Assembly: GCA_015231405.1 (NCBI GenBank) | Contig: JADGBR010000030.1 | Coordinates: 480 to 41,884 of the forward strand | DNA: 41,405 bases | Reading direction: 5' to 3' | Source of the DNA: Candidatus Omnitrophota bacterium | Lineage (GTDB): Bacteria; Omnitrophota; Gorgyraeia; Tantalellales; Tantalellaceae | In this document: positions 40,006 through 41,405 of the stretch, one piece after another | Numbering within the stretch: position 1 is the stretch's first letter | How the letters are laid out: every line of letters starts with the position of its first letter | Notes under the pieces: generated by a model | The model's database searches: none | Seen by the model: only the letters and a program-made list of their open reading frames with translations | What the model was told of the DNA's origin: nothing | Position numbers and translations under genes: made by a program

Positions 40006-41349
40006 TCAAATATACCTGAACTTCTTCTCATAATCGAGCTCCATGGCGTAAGGAAATGACCCGTACGGGTAGAGGGTCATTTCGGGTTCCGTTCGGACGC
40101 GGGCTTTAACGGCGCTTTTAAATCTATTGATGAGGGTGACCGGCTCGGGCGCGTCATCTTTCAGCTGCAGCTCGACGGACAAGGCCTCGTCTTTCTTTTT
40201 CATGCGGAAATATCCGGTAGTAAGGTCCGCGAGCGAGCGGTCGGAAAAGATCGCGTCTTTTACGAGGTCGGGGTATATTCTTTCGCCGCCTATCGTAAGG
40301 AACTCGGCGCGGCCCTTTAACGCTACGAGAGGGAGCCCGTAGTCCGGGAGACATTTCGAGAGGCCATGGTCGAGTAAGACCGCTTTCGCTTTGTCATAGG
40401 GTATGATCGCTCCTTCGTCACCGGTCGAGTAGCGGATAACGGGCAGGCGCGCTCCTCCGGCGAGGTCCGTAAAAAGGAGCATGCCGTCCTGTGCCTCGAC
40501 GTACATCCCGAACGGATAGTATTGCATAAAGACCGGGGAAACGCGTTCGGTCTTCCCGACGAGGTCCGAGATCAGCCCGGGGTCCAGAGCGGCTTTTCTT
40601 CGGATAAGAACGCTTTTCCGCGTCTCGCTCATTACGTTGAGCCCTGACTCGGCGAACCCGAATGAGGCGCCAACGAGGAGATCCGGCCTCGGGCCCAGGA
40701 AGCTTTCCAGATAAGTCCTGTAACTTTCGGGAAAGCTCTCGCCGCCGAAAATGACGTGGATATTTATGTCGGGCCAGGCGAGACCGGTCTTTTCGCCTTC
40801 TTCGACGGTCTTTTTAATGAACGCGTTCTCGCCTATCAGGATGAATTGGTCAAAGTACGCTCCGAAAGTCCGGAGAACGGAAATAACGATATCGCTCCGT
40901 AACCCGGTATTCACGGTCACAACTTTAGGTACCGTCATAGAGATACCCATACTGAGCGCGTTAATGAGAAGCGTTCTTTTTGAGGAAATGCCGAAGACAA
41001 AATTAAGCGCCTTGTAAAGTCTCTTTCCCTGGGCCTTAGTCGAGCCTTTTCTCAAAAGTCCGAAAGAAAATTTTCCCGAAAATCCGGAACTGGGGAATAT
41101 CGCCTCACACGCGGAAAAACTATTCCCTGAGATTATCCGGCCGATTTCATGGAGATTTTCCGTGAAAAGTCTGTTCTTGTCGAGTATCGGCGCCCGGCCG
41201 GTGAAATCGCGGAGATCCCGGACACGAGTGGGATCCACGGCAAGGCCGCGTAGAAGGTTTTTGTAGTAAGGAACGGTCCTTGCAGCGGCGCAAAACGTCC
41301 GGATCACCAGTTTTTCCTGTATCTTTTGTATATTGTGAGCAAGGGTCAT
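40006..41349 (-). CDS. PaaK/CapK-like adenylate-forming enzyme
   Basis: This 447-residue protein belongs to the phenylacetate-CoA ligase/coenzyme F390 synthetase group: the N-terminal TVPYYKNLLRG and VRDLRDFTGRAPILDKNRL, then a central PSSGFSGKFSFG in place of the usual Ser/Thr/Gly-rich phosphate loop, and the later RYSTGDEG motif near residue 305. Members activate an acid with ATP. CapK-type relatives sit in polysaccharide and envelope loci. It is the first gene of the minus-strand operon. The upstream 56 bases to the window edge contain no clear promoter. A weak ribosome-binding site leaves the start slightly uncertain. The substrate is unknown. Confidence 0.85.
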   Translation of the reverse strand: MTLAHNIQKIQEKLVIRTFCAAARTVPYYKNLLRGLAVDPTRVRDLRDFTGRAPILDKNRLFTENLHEIGRIISGNSFSACEAIFPSSGFSGKFSFGLLRKGSTKAQGKRLYKALNFVFGISSKRTLLINALSMGISMTVPKVVTVNTGLRSDIVISVLRTFGAYFDQFILIGENAFIKKTVEEGEKTGLAWPDINIHVIFGGESFPESYRTYLESFLGPRPDLLVGASFGFAESGLNVMSETRKSVLIRRKAALDPGLISDLVGKTERVSPVFMQYYPFGMYVEAQDGMLLFTDLAGGARLPVIRYSTGDEGAIIPYDKAKAVLLDHGLSKCLPDYGLPLVALKGRAEFLTIGGERIYPDLVKDAIFSDRSLADLTTGYFRMKKKDEALSVELQLKDDAPEPVTLINRFKSAVKARVRTEPEMTLYPYGSFPYAMELDYEKKFRYI

Positions 41350-41405
41350 TTTTTGATCTTTTGCCGGTCAAAACTAAATTATTTACTTGATTTTGCCTAG
41401 CCATG

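Noticed and set aside
1-41405. tRNA, rRNA or CRISPR arrays and transposase genes
   Set aside because: No cloverleaf with a T-loop, no rRNA segments, no spaced direct repeats and no transposase motifs were seen in gaps or frames.

Overview
The window most resembles a bacterium of the Omnitrophota (candidate phylum Omnitrophica) or a close relative. It combines an exosortase/PEP-CTERM exopolysaccharide locus, very dense Gram-negative gene packing with ATGA/GTGA/TAATG start-stop overlaps, roughly even GC, and a dispersed palindromic repeat whose ends read CGTCATTGCGA/TCGCAATGACG. The phylum call rests on gene content and style and is an inference. Gram-negative architecture is directly supported by lipoproteins, an outer-membrane barrel, a Wza-like exporter and Lol-like transport genes.

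Layout. (1) 1-3300: a partial alpha/beta hydrolase, then two-component signalling genes (histidine kinase, stand-alone receiver, and a REC-PAS-DHp protein that lacks an ATPase domain). A repeat copy forms the seam between the last two. (2) 3321-7909: a lipid/envelope group, with a fused acyl-activating enzyme + acyl carrier + PlsC acyltransferase, a tiny DUF5670-like membrane protein, a small lipoprotein, a one-helix membrane protein and a patatin-like lipoprotein. (3) 7910-9840: a palindromic element, a stand-alone PAS histidine kinase, then a 434-base intergenic region with a 7-bp tandem repeat and a near-perfect sigma-54 promoter.

(4) 9841-33495: a single long co-directional exopolysaccharide cluster. 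It opens with an HTH-Wza fusion, Wzz, an ExeA-type ATPase, a BY-kinase and a small Gly/Ser-rich PEP-CTERM protein. It continues with a sugar epimerase/dehydratase, a GH123-like secreted protein, acyltransferases, a flippase, a methyltransferase, many glycosyltransferases and an O-antigen ligase/polymerase. It ends with two glycosyltransferase-deacetylase fusions, the exosortase and EpsI. (5) 33496-35790: repeats, a second sigma-54-like site, a priming sugar transferase carrying a PEP-CTERM-like segment, a very small basic ORF, a large PEP-CTERM protein and a bidirectional terminator. (6) 36003-41349, minus strand: a PaaK/CapK-like adenylate-forming enzyme, a LolA-like protein, a LolC/E-like permease, a LolD-like ATPase and an outer-membrane barrel.

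How it fits together. The sugar transferase would prime an undecaprenyl-linked glycan, the glycosyltransferases extend it, the flippase and ligase/polymerase handle it in the periplasm, Wzz and the kinase set chain length, and the Wza-like protein exports it. The deacetylases and acyltransferases decorate it, while the exosortase processes the PEP-CTERM proteins. The most unusual points are the DNA-binding domain fused to the Wza-like exporter, the exosortase-type signal at the N-terminus of the priming transferase, and sigma-54-type sites at both transcription-unit heads.
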